From: Prorocentrum cordatum
Taxonomy: Eukaryota; Sar; Dinophyceae; Prorocentrales; Prorocentraceae
Direction: 5' to 3'
DNA: 64,000 bases
Assembly (NCBI GenBank): GCA_963575745.1
Contig: CAUYUJ010016144.1
Location: 163,240 to 227,239 of the forward strand
In this document: in pieces, positions 42,260 through 52,749 of the stretch
How the letters are laid out: each line of letters starts with the position of its first letter
Numbering within the stretch: the first letter of the stretch is position 1
Program-made: the position numbers and the translations under genes
Notes under the pieces: generated by a model
The model's input: the letters and a program-made list of their open reading frames with translations, nothing else
Databases searched by the model: none
Told to the model about the DNA's origin: nothing

Positions 42260-42860
42260 AAAAGCCAGGGCACGCGTGCCGCTTGGTTATTTCTTCTCCG
42301 AATTGTTTTGCCAATTCATGTTCTTACGGATCCCATTGTCTATGGAAGTTCCTACCTCTCAGGGCCTAATGGGTATATTTTCGGTATGCCATGCCCCGTT
42401 GTTTTTTCGCACTCCTTTTTTCCTGGCCCACTGTCTGCCATGTCGTCTAGGCCCCGCTGTTCGATCAAGCTTTTTCCTTATTTCCTTCTTCCAGGTCCCG
42501 GTTTCTATCTTCAATTGAATCATGCCCATTTCAATGAAATGCCTTCCAGGCAACGTTGTCTGTTCAACGTGCCTTCGAAGTCTCTATATCTATACGATAT
42601 TTTTTACACGCTGCAGTTTTTGTTCAAGTTACTATCTCCCAGGACACGGTGTCCGAATATTCCTGCCCTGCAGCTCCCGCCATGGATTGAATGGTAAGCT
42701 GTTTTCAGGCGACGCCCTTTGCCGAACGTGAATTCGCTGTAGGGCACCCTGCTGTTCAAATTTTTATCCTTCAAGCGTCAAATTCAACGACAAGTTCTGT
42801 GTTCCAGGTCCGTGCCGTGTGTTCAGACTCTTTTCCCTCCTTCCCCAGCAGTGTTTGCAC
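42260..42860. repeat. degenerate repeats of about 60 bp
   Basis: Words AGGCCCCGCTGTTC, CCAGGTCCCGGTTTC and CAACGTTGTCTGTTC recur about every 60 bp. Related words appear at 45560-45830 and 49060-49720. Confidence 0.5.
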
Positions 42861-42879
42861 GATCGGCTTCTCTTACTTC

Positions 42880-43470
42880 CCTCGAGGGTTTCGCCAGGCA
42901 TTTCTGGCCTTTCGCGCGGAGAGCGTCCGCTGTCGCCTCGTCGCCGCCTCGTGTGTTGGCCTCGTGCCTGGGGCTCGTGCGCGCAGTGGGCGCCGGCCGC
43001 CACCTCGTCGCCGTCTCGTGCGCTGACCTGGCGTCGCGGGGCCGTGTCCGTCGACGCCTCGCCGGCGTGTCGCGCGCTGGCTGCACCTCGGGGTGCTGCC
43101 GCGCGGCGGGCGCCCGCCGCCGCACCTCCGCCGCCCCGTGGGCCGACCGGCCTCTCCGGGGCGCCGCGCGCCGCGTGGGCGGCGGGCGCGGCGCGCGCGG
43201 GGTCTGCCAGCGCAGGCCCGGCGCTGCGACCTCGGCGGGGTGCCTCGGGCTGGCTGGACCAGCTCGGCGCGAAAGGACCGTGGGCTTCGAGCGCGGACGA
43301 CCGAAGGAGGTCCGCACGGCGCGGGCCCGACGCCGCCCCGCCGGCGCCGCGCGCGCTTGCCGGCACTTCCCTTGGCTGCCGCGCGGCGGGCGGCGAGCGC
43401 GTCCCGCGACTCGCAGGGTGCCTGCGCGCAGACGTCCGGCAGAGCCCACGTTCGCCTCGACGTGATGCAT
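42880..43470. repeat. GC-rich degenerate repeat block
   Basis: CGCCTCGTG, GCGCGGCGGGCGCC and GCCGCCGCG words recur. Similar blocks lie at 43680-43900, 47290-47760 and 62690-63080. Arg/Ala/Pro/Gly frames on both strands are compositional. Confidence 0.5.
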
Positions 43471-43483
43471 CGTGATGATGGGC

Positions 43484-43619
43484 GTGTTTTCCACCACCAC
43501 CACCATAAGTTGGAGGAGGAGGAGGAGGAGGAGGAGGAGGAGGAGGAGGACGAGGAGGAGGAGGAGGAGGAGGAGGAGGACCTCTCCCCCTCCAACGTAT
43601 GGTGGTGGTGGTGGAACAC
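43484..43619. repeat. inverted repeat with (GGA)n loop
   Basis: Left arm 43484-43516 (GTGTTTTCCACC then CACCACCATAAGTTGGAGG) and right arm 43588-43619 (CCTCCAACGTATGGTGG then TGGTGGAACAC) are near-perfect reverse complements. The loop is about 70 bp of GGA triplets with one GAC, so one strand is almost pure purine. Confidence 0.88.
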
Positions 43620-43950
43620 AAGCCAATCACGTGACTCCCCCACGGCGGACACGGGCCATTTGCGAGCAGTGACTATGCGAGGGAGCGCGCTTGCCCAGGA
43701 GTCGCCGCCTCGCGGCCGCCTCGTGCGTGAGCGCGCCGCGTGCGGGGCGGGCGTCGCGCCAGGGGGGGGGCGCCCGCCGCCGCCCCCGTGGCCTCCTCGC
43801 GGCCGCGGGTTTGGCGGCTCCGTGCGTGCCCGCAGGGTGTGGGCGCCCGTCGTGGCTTCGTGGCCGCCGCGCGCGCAGGCTGGCACGCCTGCTTTTACCA
43901 GCCTGGAACATATCCCTATCCCTATGCTGGGCATCTCCTCATCACGATGC

Positions 43951-43997
43951 CAATCTTAGGGATGCCCTTATTTTTGGAGGGCGAATCCCTAAGATTG
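43951..43997. repeat. small inverted repeat
   Basis: CAATCTTAGGGATGCCC faces GGGCGAATCCCTAAGATTG across a 12-bp centre. A third copy of CAATCTTAGGGAT lies at 44018. May be a short non-autonomous element or its end. Confidence 0.75.
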
Positions 43998-44134
43998 TCA
44001 TCGCCTTGTGGCGTGTCAATCTTAGGGATAGAGATACTTTCGAGGCTGGTAATGCTTGCTGTAGTCCAGTCACAAAGGTTAGCAGCAGTGCTGCTAGAAT
44101 CGCTTGCTGCGCATAGATTGCACCCCACTGGGGG

Positions 44135-44307
44135 AGCAAAGAATGGCATGAGCACAAACACTCGCAGGTCCGCGCGGATTTCTCGGATCCGCGCTGGACT
44201 CCCCTGGCAGCGCCTCCGGCGCCGGAGCGCGCTAGGGAGGGGGTCCAGCACCGATCCGAGAAATCCGCGCGGACCTCCGAGTTTTTGTGTTCGTGTCATT
44301 CTTCGTT
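44135..44307. mobile_element. introner-like inverted-repeat element, copy 3
   Basis: The left arm AAAGAATGGCATGAGCACA continues into GGTCCGCGCGGATTTCTCGG. The right arm, in reverse, gives CGAAGAATGACACGAACACA and the same GGTCCGCGCGGATTTCTCGG. The inner part has GGCGCCGGAGCGCGC. Arms are about 70 bp. Same architecture and core word (CGCGCGGATTTCTNGGATC) as the copies at 9586 and 10574. No exon is recognised at either side. Confidence 0.8.
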
Positions 44308-44309
44308 CC

Positions 44310-44705
44310 TTACCCATAGCTTGCACCGGGTAGTTTGTGCTAAATCTATTGCGCCACATCGAGGGCTTGATGGCCAGTGCGTTGCGACTCTACCACCCTC
44401 TCCCCCCGGACTGTAGGACCCCCCCGCTGGTGGGATTGCAAATTCCTTGTGATTTTGTCTATCGTTCCATTTCCATTAGAATTCGTACCGTCCCAGCCCA
44501 ACTGACATCGACCCCTCCCTCATCCTTGCCAAGTATCACCATGCGCGCACAGTCGCTTATCTCAAACCTTCATTTTGCACAAATCCCTTGCAAAACGAAC
44601 AGCGCCAGATAACACCACACGCGCGCACACACGACGAAATCATACCAAGCACGTTCGTGTTGCAAGCGTGTCAATATACAAACAGACACAAAACATGTGG
44701 TTTCC
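44310..44705. other. AT-richer sequence, no gene recognised
   Basis: Flanks the broken minus-strand gene on its 3' side; may hold its 3' untranslated sequence. Confidence 0.4.
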
Positions 44706-44709
44706 ATTG

Positions 44710-45534
44710 TCAATCTTGCAGAGGGTTTCCGCCCGATCGCATTTCTGAAGTCATATGATAACCATTTGGCTTAGCAATTCCGCCCGTAACTTCTATTCTC
44801 ATGCCACCACGCGGTGCATCGGCGATGGTCAAGCATGCGTTCAGTGCACGCACCCATGTCAAAGGATAAGCTGCGGGCCAAATGCGCGCGCCGTCATGCG
44901 CGCGTGACAAAAGCTGTGCAAAGTTGTCAAGGTCCAGCGCGTTTGGAAAAAACAGCTCTTTTAAACAATCCAGACGTTTTCTAGCATGGCTCTCATCAGC
45001 GCCAAGGCTTCACCGCCGTCATCGTCAATCGATGCCATTGCAGCCGCCATCATTCCACTCATCTTTATCACCTGCACATGGACATCATCATTTTCATCGT
45101 CGTCGCCAGCATCGGCGCCGTCGTTGGCCTTGCCGCCGCCGTCATTGTCATCATCGCCTTTATCAGCGCTAGTATCATCATCATTACCGCCGTGATATTG
45201 CGCCTGCCCGACTGAGCCACCCGCACTAAAGAGACGCGTTGGGAAGGCCCTTTCAGTAAGTGCCATCGAGGCCGCAACAGTTTTACCAAACCAGCTGGTC
45301 GTTCTTCGCGCGAGAGTGCGCGCGCCAGCGCGGTCGTAGAGATGCGCCAGCGATTGCCAGTCAGTGGCCGTAATCGTGGCCGCATCGGTTTTGCAAAACA
45401 AGTTGCGAGTTGGAGCGTGGGATGTTTGTGCGAGCGTTGGAGTTGGCGACCTCAAATTCTGCAAGGTAGATATCGCCCAATAGGTGGCACTCTGTAACTT
45501 GCATCCCGCTTTTGATTGTTGCAATATTCTCCAT
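44710..45534 (-). pseudogene. unidentified protein gene, frame broken at least twice
   Basis: The ATG at 45534 opens 58 convincing codons (MENIATIKSGMQVTECH, LLGDIYLAEFEVANSN) ending at a TGA near 45361. Just before that stop the reading moves to another frame: TATDWQSLAHLYDRAGARTL, TSWFGKTVAASMALTERAF, an acidic Asp-rich linker (about 45200-45080) and DDGGEALALMRAM. Near 45000 it moves again to CLKELFFPNALDLDNFAQLL, IWPAAYPLTWVRALNACLTI and GGIAKPNGYHMTSEMRSGG, then a stop at 44710. The composition is balanced and unlike the surrounding repeats; codon use is less GC-biased than the fibrillin gene. I do not recognise the family. Options are a decayed host gene, a mobile-element protein, or a gene with introns or sequencing indels. 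Confidence 0.5.
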
Positions 45535-45559
45535 GGTCCGTCCTGTCTAATGGATAACC

Positions 45560-46240
45560 TCTTACATGCTCCGTTGTCAGGTCAAATGCGTAGTCATCAT
45601 GCCCCTATGTCTAGTAGAACTCCATTGATCCATGCCCCGTTAAGTATTCGTACCCCCATCTTTTTGTTTATACTGTGTATTTGAACCCCCGGTGTCTGCT
45701 CAAACTCGTCGCCTTCAGGCCCCGATGTTTGCGCAAACCACAATCGTGCAGGTCCCGCTGTGTCACAAACTTCCTTCCTGCAGGTCCATGCGTTTCTTCA
45801 TTTGAAATTCACCACGCTTTGCGTATCCCACCAGCTTGCGTGTTCCTGGCCTCTGGTCCTCAGACACCGCCACAGCCTGGCCGTGTCTGCAGCTGCCGCC
45901 TGCTTGGTTGGACGCGCCCCTACGTGGTTTGCTCAGGAGTGGTTTAGCCTTCTTGTTCAGCCATGTGAGGTTGTCACTGTTGGCATGCAGCACTGGTACG
46001 CTGGACTGCTTGCGCAGCCCCGCGCTTTGCCACGCTCGGTGGCACGACTACGTCTGGCGCCTGGCGCGACAGGGTGCAATTCGTTTGTCTTCCCGGTGGT
46101 CTCGCCTCTGGGATGGCTGCACTTCGGCCGCCTGGCTCACCTGGCAGCTCCTGCAGCCTGCCTTCAGCCCCCGGCGTCGCTCAGCATCCCTCGGCGGCAG
46201 CTTTGGCAGCCATGAGTGCGCTCGCTGGGTAATAAGTCTC
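45560..46240. repeat. degenerate dispersed repeats, no gene recognised
   Basis: GCAGGTCC and CATGCCCC(G)TTAAGT-type words recur every 50-60 bp to about 45830, then CTGGC/GCAGCC-rich sequence. No motif in any frame. Confidence 0.45.
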
Positions 46241-46500
46241 CGCTCGTAGCCCGGGTCGACCCTTGACGCCGCCTGCGCCTTCGCTTGCGGCTGCGACCCA
46301 AAAAGTATCCCACCAGCGTCTTTCTTCTCCCTCGGTGCTATTTAGGCTTCGGCTTGTTGGCTGTAGCTCTGGACGGCGCGCGGCCCTTCCGTATGCGCTC
46401 GCGAACGAAACATCCCCACCAGCACAGCCTGCCCCTGCCTGCCCGGCGTCCGACCCGCTTCGCGCGCCTGCGCACCAAAAATTATCCCACCAGCTCATTC
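46240..46500. repeat. repeats containing TATCCCACCAGC
   Basis: GACCCAAAAAGTATCCCACC at about 46296, ACGAAACATCCCCACCAGC at about 46403 and CAAAAATTATCCCACCAGC at about 46475: three units of roughly 90-105 bp. The shared word is the complement of the GCTGGTGGGAT end of the composite element. Confidence 0.6.
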
Positions 46501-46634
46501 AGAAACCCTGCCCCTCAGAGCTGACGGAAAAATTGGCGAAGAGACACGTCTAGGGAAACAAAGCGAGCAAGGGGGTGGCCTTGGAAGGCCTTTTCGGGCC
46601 ATTCTTGCGTGCCGCGTGGGGGCGAGGGAAAGAG

Positions 46635-46860
46635 GAGGGAAGAGGAGGAGGAGGAGGAGGATGAGGAACAGAAGGAGGAGGAGGAGGAGGAGGAGGAGGA
46701 GGAGGAGGAGGAGGAGGAGGAGGAGGAGGAGGAGGAGGAGGAGGAGGAGGAGGAGGAGGATGAGGAGGACGAGGAGGACGAGGAGGACGAGGAGGACGAG
46801 GACGCGGATGAGGACGAGGACGACGAGGATTACGACTACGATGAGGACGACGCGGACGAA
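46635..46860. repeat. (GGA)n/(GAC)n microsatellite
   Basis: GGA triplets passing into GAGGAC hexamers toward the right. Confidence 0.95.
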
Positions 46861-46929
46861 GACGCATGGAACCATTTAGAGGTATTCTTGCGGCTGCTGC
46901 TGCTGCTGCTGCTGGTGCTTTCTGGGAGT

Positions 46930-47212
46930 TTTGGGGGCCCTCATGGAACCCTCGGGGTAATCCTGGAAGGCTTCTTGTGATCATCTGGGAAGCCATCGAT
47001 TACAGGATGGGGGGTCCCCAACTCAGCTCCCCCCATCAGGAGCCGCCAAACCGCTTCTGGAGGTTCTCTTGGAACGCTTTTCGGCGCTCTTGGAGCAGTC
47101 TTGGGGCAGTTTGGAGCATCTTGGGAGCCATCTTGAGCCAGCTTGGGCTATCTGAGCCATCTTGGAGGTCATCTTGGGCTGTCTGAGGCCGCTCGGGGGC
47201 CTCTTGGGCAGT
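46930..47212. repeat. CTTGG-type degenerate repeat block
   Basis: CTTGGAGCAGTCTTGGGGCAG and TCTTGGGAGCCATCTTG words every 15-30 bp. Includes an AGCCATCGATTACAGG word like the junction to the composite element elsewhere. Confidence 0.75.
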
Positions 47213-47289
47213 AATTACTTGTTATTGCAAGTCGTAAGTCGACAGTAGCGGGGGAAGCGTCCCGCCGGCGTCGCAGAGCGCGACGGCGG

Positions 47290-47800
47290 GCGGCTGCATG
47301 ACCACCCGCCACGCGCCGTTCCGTCGGGCGGGCCTGGCTCCCGCGCGGGCTTGCTCGCATGCCGCGCGGCCGTGCGTCGGGGTCCTCTCCTGCTCTCCTC
47401 ACCTCCGCGCGCGGTCGTGTCGTCTCCACTCTGCCGCCTGGCCGCGGGTCGGGATATCAAGTACCCCGTCATGCATGTGGCGCCCTACCTGCCCATAGTG
47501 GCGCTCTGGGGGTAGGGCGTCCGCCCAGGGTGTCTCCTCTGCTTGCCATAGCGCGGCTTTGGTTGACCTCTGGGGCGACGCGCGGCGTGTCCGTTCGCCA
47601 TAGTGCGGCGGGCGCGTCCGCGGTCGCGGCTTCGTTTTCTCCTTCCCACCACCGTCGAGGGGAGTGTGGTACCCATGTGCGTCGGCCGGCGCCCTGATGC
47701 GCCACCCGCCAGCGTCGGTCGACGTGGCGGGTCGGCAATTCGGCTCGGGGGGCGTCTGGCCGCGGCCTCACCCACCGCTGATTGGGTGCCGTCCTTCCTT
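47290..47800. repeat. GC-rich degenerate repeat block
   Basis: Same word family as 42880-43470 (GCGCGGC, CGTCGGTCGACG, CGCCGCGTG). No gene recognised. Confidence 0.45.
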
Positions 47801-47841
47801 CTTGGGTGGCATCGCTGTCGAGCGTCGCCGCAATGGAGACT

Positions 47842-48135
47842 TATGGGGGGCCTCTCGGGTGCCTCCTGGGGCCCTCTTATGACCCTCTTGGAGCTCTCTT
47901 GGGGTTGTCTTGGGGCTTTCTTTGGAGCCCTGGAGCGCCTCTTGGGGCCATCTTCGAGGCTATCGATCAAACGAGGACGGGTCCAGATCGAGGCCCCCCC
48001 TCGGGGGCCACGATCCTCGTGATGGGTGTCAAAGAATTGGCCCTCCCAGTGGAAAACGGACCCTCCAACCGATCGCGGCCCCTCCGTCCAGGTCCAGGGG
48101 CGGGGGTAGCAGGAGGGGTCAAGACTCCCTTCCCG
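47842..48135. repeat. CTTGG block joined to composite element, copy B left part
   Basis: CTTGG-type words to 47960, then CTATCGATCA, GATGGGTGTCAAAGAATTGG, CCCTCCCAG, ACCCTCCAACCGATCGCGG and GGTCCAGGGGCGGGGG, the same order as at 26548-26720. Confidence 0.75.
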
Positions 48136-48247
48136 CCCGCAAGCCGTCTCGCTCACTCCCGCCCGCTCTCCCAACACATACGCAGCACCCGAGTCTGGCC
48201 CGAGCCTCAGCGTATTCAGCAGTCGTCTTTGGATGGGCAGCTACTGG

Positions 48248-48546
48248 GGGCCAATCCGTCGCCGCCGCCGCCGCCGCCGCAGCCGCCGCCGCCGCCGCCG
48301 CCGGCGCCGCCGCCGCTGCTGCCGCCGCCGCCGCCGCCCGCCGCCGTCGCCTCGCCGCCGTCGCCGCCGTCGCCGCCGCCGCCGCCGCCGCGCCGCCCAC
48401 CGCTGCCGCCGCCACCGCCACCGCCGCCGCCGCAGCCGCCGCCGGCGCCGCCGCCCCCGCCGCCGCCGCCGCCGCCGCCCCCGCAGCCGCCGCCGCAGCC
48501 GCCGCAGCCGCCGCCGCCGCAGCCGCCGCAACCGCCGCCGCCGCCA
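48248..48546. repeat. (CCG)n compound microsatellite
   Basis: About 300 bp of CCG triplets with CAG, GTC, CCC and CCA interruptions. Inserted between the two parts of composite element copy B. Confidence 0.97.
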
Positions 48547-48599
48547 AGTGTACTCTGTATAGTTTTTTTGTCAGGGATGGTTGGGGGAGGCCGCATCGG

Positions 48600-48910
48600 G
48601 TTAGCTGCGCAAGCTCCAAATGTGGAGACAAAGTGTTATTGTTTTTTGTTTTTGTCGTGTTTTTTTTGTTTTGTTTTTTTTTTTGGTTTGTTTCTTAGTT
48701 TGTTGATTTTTTCTTCTCTCCACAAGGGATGGTGGAGGGGGGGTGCCCGCATTGTTCCTGGTTGGCTCCCAGTCGCCTGGGGGGAGGGGGTGTTTATTAA
48801 TAGGGAACAGTGATAAAATCCCCACCGAAATGGAAGAGGCGTTTTGGACAATAAGAAAACAACACATCGTTAGACCACCTGCGCCCAGAGGGCTGGTGGG
48901 ATTTATTTTG
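48600..48910. repeat. T/G-rich stretch and composite element, copy B right part
   Basis: TTTTTG-rich to about 48715, then GGGGGGAGGGGGTG, AAATCCCCACCGAAATGG, ACCACCTGCGCCCAGAGG and GCTGGTGGGATTTA (to 48903). The last words match the right end of copies A and C. Confidence 0.7.
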
Positions 48911-49860
48911 CAGCTGAGGCCCCCATGGTCGCTATGAGCTCGTCGTTGTGTAAGGGCAAAAACTGTACAAAATCTGGTTCACGCGCCCACTGGGGTCAGC
49001 GGCGGTAGGGAAGAAAAGGAAGAACGCTGTTTACCGAAGACGAATCGTTCTAGCCCGCAGTGCCTGTTCAAATTCTCAAGCAGTCAGTACCGATGTCCAC
49101 ATCAATCTTGCATTGGGCCGTCGCGGTGCGTTCAACGTCTTGCCTGCGAAGTCACTTGGTTGATTTCGATCCAGTTTGGTCACGGTCGGCTATCTCGACT
49201 CATACGTCCAGGGCCAGCCGTCCGCGAACTTCATGTCTCCAAGTCCGCGTTGATGGTTGGGATCTTTTTTTTCCAGGTCCAGTTGTTCAGCTTGGGTTTT
49301 TCTCTGCCCCGCTGTTCCTTCGGGTTTTTTTGGGCCTCGCGCAAGCTCTCAGTGGATTTGTGTCTTCTAGGCCCCGCTCTCCTCTGAAGCCCAGCTCCCC
49401 AGCGTCTATCCAGCCTTGTCCTCCGAGGCCCTCGCTGTCAAGCCGAACGCTCACCTTCCCAGGGCTCGGCCAAAAAGCAAACGACACCACTCCACCTACG
49501 GCCCTCCATGTTGCGCTACGGCCCATGGGGGGCCGCAGCGTGTACCACGCAGATATCTACGCCAAATTTCCTGGTATACGCTAGGCACCGTGGGGCCGTG
49601 GGCGGGGTGGTGTCGTTGGTTTTCTGGTCTGAGGGCCACTGCCCATTAACATGTTCGTTTCCCTTCCAGGCCCCGCCGTCCGTTCGAATTTCCTTCCCTC
49701 GGTTCAGATGCAACTCCTGGGAGGTCAACGTCTGACTTCGCCCTGGTCCGACATCCAGCCTCATCCAGCTTGATCCCGCTTCATCCGGCGTAGTCCCGCT
49801 GATCCCGCTAGATCCGCGGCCCAATCCGGCGTAACAGCCCCTCGATGGGGGGACCCTCGG
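48910..49860. repeat. dispersed degenerate repeats, no gene recognised
   Basis: AGGTCCAG-TGTTCAG and AGGCCCCGC-words about every 60 bp at 49060-49720, then TCATCC-GCTTCATCC short repeats at 49745-49835. Confidence 0.45.
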
Positions 49861-49872
49861 GAGCCTCGAGAT

Positions 49873-50012
49873 CATCGTCGTCGTCGTCGCCGTCGCCATC
49901 GCCGTCGCGGTCGCCGTCGCCGTCGCCGTCGTCGTCGTCGCCGTCGTCGCCGTCGCCGTCGTCGTCGTCGTCGTCGTCGACGTCGTCGTCGCCGCCGTCG
50001 TCGCCGTCGCCT
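49873..50012. repeat. (GTC)n/(GCC)n microsatellite
   Basis: GTC triplets with GCC and GGT interruptions. Confidence 0.96.
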
Positions 50013-50224
50013 TACTCCTTCCGCCGAAGGCCTGCCTCCCCGGTAGCTGCCTCCCGACCTCGGGCTCCCCTGCCCTGCCTGGAGCCCCCCGCGCCCCTGG
50101 GCTCGGCGGCGCACCTCCCCAGCAGGGCCCGGTGCGGCGCCTCCCCCCTGCCCCACCTCCGTCCCTCCCCCGCATAACCCCCCCCGCTCCTCCGTATCCC
50201 CTCCCCCCCCAATGTGCCACCTGC

Positions 50225-51345
50225 TCCTGCTCCTGCTGCCTCCTCCTCCGCCTCCTCCTCCGCCTCCTCCTCCTCCTCCTCCTCCTCCTTCGTTCTCTTT
50301 CCTCCTCCTCCTCCTCCTCCTCCTTCGTTCTCCTTCCTCCTGCTTCGCCCTCTCATCCTTCTCACCTGTCTCTTCGCTTGTCCGCCGTATTCCTCATTGC
50401 CGTCCTCGCCCTCCCCCTCTTTCCTGCCAATCATTGTGTACCCTTTTTTCCTTCTTCCTGTTTTTCTTTCTGCTAATCCTCAGCGTCCTCGCACCCAATT
50501 CCTCCTTCTCCTCCTGCTCCTCCTCCGCCTCCTCCTCCTCCTTCCCATCTTTTCGTCATCCTCCTCATTATGCCCTTCCTCCTTCCTCCTCTCTGCTGCC
50601 TCCTTCTTCTCCCTGCTTATTCAATCCTCAGATGCTTCTGTTACCAGCTGCTTCCAGCACGCCTCCTCCTCTTCCTCCTCCTCTTCCTCCTCTTCCTCCT
50701 CTGTCCCTTATTTTTCCTCTGCCGTCTTCTTCTTCCTCCTTCATCGCCCTGTCCTCCCCTTTCTTCCTTCCCCTTTCTCACTATTCCCCTACTTCCTTTT
50801 CTTCCACCCCCCCCTCCCTCCCTCCCCTCCATCACGCTTCCCCCATCCCTCCCTCCCTCGCCCCCTCCGCCCTTTCAAGCTTCTTCCTCCGCTGTGCGTG
50901 CCTCGCCGATCCCGCCGCCACGCCAGCCAGAACGCCGGGCGCAGCCCCCACCCCGGGCGACATTTTTGAAACAGGCGCGCGCCCCCCGCTCGCACTCCTC
51001 GTCTTTCTCGGCGCCTTGCTCCTCGTCGTCATCGTTGTCGTCGTCCTCTTGCTTGCCTTCCTTCTTGGTCCTCCTCCTCCTGCTCCTCCTGCTCCTCCAG
51101 CCCCTCCTCCTGCGCCTCCTGCTCTTCCTCGTCTTCAACTTCCTCCCGCTCCTCCTGCCCCAGACCCTCCTGCTCCTGCATCTGCTCCTCGTCCTGATCC
51201 CCTTTCCCTCCTCCCCTCCTCCTCCGGATCCTCCTCCTCCTCGTTCCTCGTTCCTCGTTCCTCGTTCCTCCTCTTCCTCCTCCTCCTCCTCCTGTTCCCC
51301 CTTCCCCCCGCCCCTGCCCCCATCGCTGCCTCCTTCCTTTCCTCC
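50225..51345. repeat. CCT/TCC-rich region, about 1.1 kb
   Basis: Interrupted pyrimidine triplets over most of the interval. A more complex island at about 50870-51050 gives no recognisable protein. Ser/Pro/Leu frames of up to 417 codons are repeat-driven. Confidence 0.85.
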
Positions 51346-51519
51346 TCGTCAGTGCTGGCGCCTGGCTTGCCACTGGGACCTTCCCGCAGTCACGGTTTGG
51401 CTCTGCTGCCGGTCAGGAGGACGCCCCGGAGCGACGAGGGCCCGAGGCCCAGGCGTATTTCTTGACCTTCGGCCCGGCCCGCCGCTGTCGTAGGGTCGTT
51501 GGCGAGAGGCATATCGTCT

Positions 51520-51700
51520 CCGCTTCTTCGAGGCCTCTTAGGGGCGTCTTTGTGGCCACTTGGCGGCCTCTTGGGGTCGTCCTGGGGGCCTGCTGGGGGC
51601 CGTCTCTCTCGGGCCCTTTGGGCGCCTCCTTGGACCTTCCTAGGGGCCTAGGAGGCCCTCTTGGGCGGGTCTCGGGGGTCTCCTGGGCCGTTCGGAAGAT
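51520..51700. repeat. CTTGG-type degenerate repeat block
   Basis: GGCCTCTTAGGGGCGTCTTTG and GGCGGCCTCTTGGGG words repeat every 15-25 bp. Confidence 0.75.
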
Positions 51701-52240
51701 CAAAGAACCCGAGCACGCGAAGTCATACAACATACGTACACATGAAGATCAATGGTTTTTACTCCCTGGGCTGGCCCCCAATATAGCCCCAGGACGGGCA
51801 CTTGGGGCTACCAAGGGCTCCTTAGCCCTTAAGAGTGTTTCTTGGAAGGTTCTGGGGGTCGCTTGGACTCGGTCTGGGCAGTTTTGGCTTCCCAGCAGGC
51901 CACGCGGCTAATGCCAGGAACGCCCAGGACTGCCCATGATTTCTGGTAATTTGGTGGTCCGGGCCTTCAAGATTCCCACCGTCTTGTCAGTATTGACAGA
52001 CGTGTGAGCATTGGTGTGCTGCCCTACATGCTCAAGGCAATTTGTTGGATATTCCACTACTTCCATGCTGCTGTACTAAAGCCGGGCGATTTTCATCGAG
52101 TTGCCCTTCGTTCTCTAGCCCAGCAGCCAAAAAGGCCACGCCTCATCGACAAGGCTGTCCGTCGTCATGCGCTTTTCGTCTTTCCAGCCTCCCTCCCTCC
52201 TGTGTATTTCGGTCCCAGTACCTTCCCCTGCCCTCCTTTC
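51700..52240. other. possible intron or intergenic sequence
   Basis: No gene recognised. Its right end, CCCTGCCCTCCTTTCACAG, has the form of a polypyrimidine tract and splice acceptor before the coding-like stretch that follows. Confidence 0.35.
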
Positions 52241-52244
52241 ACAG

Positions 52245-52619
52245 GAATGAGCACAGGAAGAGGACGTCGGACGATGGCAAGGACGAGGGCGACCTGGGCT
52301 TACGTTTTTCGCCGCAACCGCAGGCGAAGGCGCCGGCGGCGTCACAGGTCGGCTCGGGCTACGAGCAGAAATACTTGCCTAGCGCGCGCAGGCAACAGCT
52401 AAACCTACCGCCGGGGGAAGCTGGGCTGCGCCGAGGGCAGAGGCTGCAAGAGCTGCCGGGGGCTGCCAGGAGGCTGTGCACGCGTGCGGGCACCCCAGGG
52501 ACGAGACCACCGAGATGAGTGAATTGGACCTTGTCGCATCCAGGCGCCAGAGGTCGACGGCGGCTCACGTTCGCCCAGCGCCAACAAAAAGCGAGGGCGA
52601 GTCGAAGCCGACGCCCTAG
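52245..52619 (+). CDS. possible terminal exon of an unidentified gene
   Basis: After TTTCACAG (52237-52244) a reading of balanced, charged composition begins (RNEHRKRTSDDGKDEGDLGL, SGYEQKYLPSARRQQLNLPP). Around 52430 a second frame takes over with CQEAVHACGHPRDETTEMSE and AAHVRPAPTKSEGESKPTP to a TAG at 52617-52619; the first frame runs on to 52518. Codons end mostly in G/C as in the fibrillin gene. The change of frame may be an indel or a small intron. No family recognised. Confidence 0.35.
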
Positions 52620-52671
52620 CACCAGAGGGATGCACGCGTTTACGCTCACAGGCTCTTGCCGGGCTCGCGCG

Positions 52672-52746
52672 GAGGTGGTGGTGGTGGTGGTGGTGGTGGT
52701 GGTGGTGGTGGTGGTGGTGGTGGTGGTTATGATGGTGGTGGTAGGT
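52672..52746. repeat. (GGT)n microsatellite
   Basis: About 24 GGT triplets with a TAT GAT interruption near the right end. Confidence 0.97.
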
Positions 52747-52749
52747 TTT

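Noticed and set aside
42764-43959. Overlapping Arg/Ala/Pro-rich frames of 200-350 codons on both strands
   Set aside because: Very GC-rich degenerate repeats lack stop codons by composition; open on both strands equally.
50212-51465. Plus-strand Ser/Pro/Leu-rich frame of about 417 codons
   Set aside because: Explained by interrupted CCT/TCC triplets.
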